This document shows, one piece after another, positions 12,822 to 12,977 of a DNA stretch of 12,977 bases (positions are counted from its first letter, which is position 1; each line of letters starts with the position of its first letter). The stretch is taken from the NCBI GenBank assembly GCA_025927935.1, contig JAICKM010000111.1, positions 1 through 12,977 on the forward strand, read 5' to 3'. The notes beneath the pieces were generated by a model. It made no database searches, was not told where the DNA came from, and was given only the letters and a program-made list of their open reading frames with translations. The stretch is from Chloroflexia bacterium. Its GTDB lineage: Bacteria > Chloroflexota > Chloroflexia > QHBQ01 > JADMIH01. Made by a program: the position numbers and the translations under genes.

Positions 12822-12977
12822 TTACTTGACGCGAGTCAGCTTCTCGTGCACGATCTCCAGCTCCTCGACGCCCACCTCGTTGGTCGACGAGTTCATCGAG
12901 GGGCCGCTGATCTTGCGCGGCCAGGCGCGGATGAAGTTCCAGCGGGCCACTTCGGCGCCGGTCTGGTCCACCATGAC
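12822..12977 (-). CDS. tail tube protein, C-terminal fragment (runs off the window)
   Basis: The last 51 codons of a frame that continues beyond the window, ending LTRVK and TAA at 12824-12822. The visible part starts VMVDQTGAEVARWNFIRAWP and continues with a W-x-F-x-x-A-x-P-x-K-x-x-GP pattern, then VEELEIVHEKLTRV. The same layout ends the complete tube protein at 11135-11584 (IIMVDQ, W-x-F-x-x-A-x-P-V-K-W-T-GP, LKLTHKGLLL), so this is a gp19-like tube paralogue. It is probably the main Afp1-type tube subunit, which normally follows sheath genes. It is followed by the long GC hairpin, consistent with high expression. Confidence 0.88.
   Translation of the reverse strand, partial: VMVDQTGAEVARWNFIRAWPRKISGPSMNSSTNEVGVEELEIVHEKLTRVK

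Noticed and set aside
1..12977. Intact prophage
   Set aside because: No capsid, portal, terminase, integrase or lysis genes are visible, and LysM hub, DUF4157 and DUF6760 genes point to an eCIS.

Overview
All genes in this window lie on the minus strand, so transcription runs from high to low coordinates. They form most of the tube and baseplate part of an extracellular contractile injection system (eCIS), a phage-tail-like particle of the Afp/PVC type. The DNA is very GC-rich and the genes are tightly packed, with ATGA and GTGA overlaps and gaps of 3-6 nt, so a polycistronic operon is likely. No capsid, integrase, lysis or terminase gene is visible, which argues against an ordinary prophage. 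The host is probably a high-GC, environmental bacterium. Chloroflexota is my best guess, from the GC-rich gene style and the GGCCGGTTTGAAACCGGCC-type intergenic palindrome, but this is weakly supported.

Layout in transcription order. (1) 12977-12822: the C-terminal end of a tail tube protein, then a strong GC hairpin without a U-tract. (2) 12729-12173: a small tail assembly protein and a DUF6760-like ORF. They overlap at a near-ideal -1 frameshift site, G GGG GGA followed at once by the zero-frame stop TAA, with a stem-loop 5 nt downstream. This closely resembles the G/GT tail-assembly-chaperone arrangement of long-tailed phages. (3) 12176-11622: a DUF4157 (eCIS core) putative metalloprotease with HEMTH. 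(4) 11584-11135: a second, complete tube protein. (5) 11131-6797: a 1444-residue Pro/Ala-rich protein of unknown function, built from short Trp/Arg motifs, small amphipathic helices and internal duplications. Its C-terminal motif resembles that of the DUF4157 protein. (6) 6773-6105: LysM baseplate hub protein (Afp7-like). (7) 6099-4249: VgrG/gp5-like spike (Afp8-like). (8) 4149-3754: PAAR-like tip (Afp10-like). (9) 3603-3205: gp25-like wedge (Afp9-like). (10) 3198-1237: gpJ-like baseplate protein (TIGR02243-like, Afp11-like). (11) 1240-557: P2 gpI/TIGR02242-like tail protein. (12) 551-1: start of an eCIS-associated protein of uncertain role.

Functionally, the tube proteins stack on a hub made of LysM protein, spike and tip. 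The gp25, gpJ and gpI proteins form the wedges around it, and the assembly protein with its predicted frameshift form would help tube and tape-measure assembly. Sheath, tape measure, AAA+ ATPase, terminator and fibre genes are not in the window and presumably lie on either side. The two most interesting items are the predicted programmed frameshift and the giant repetitive Pro/Ala-rich protein between tube and hub genes.
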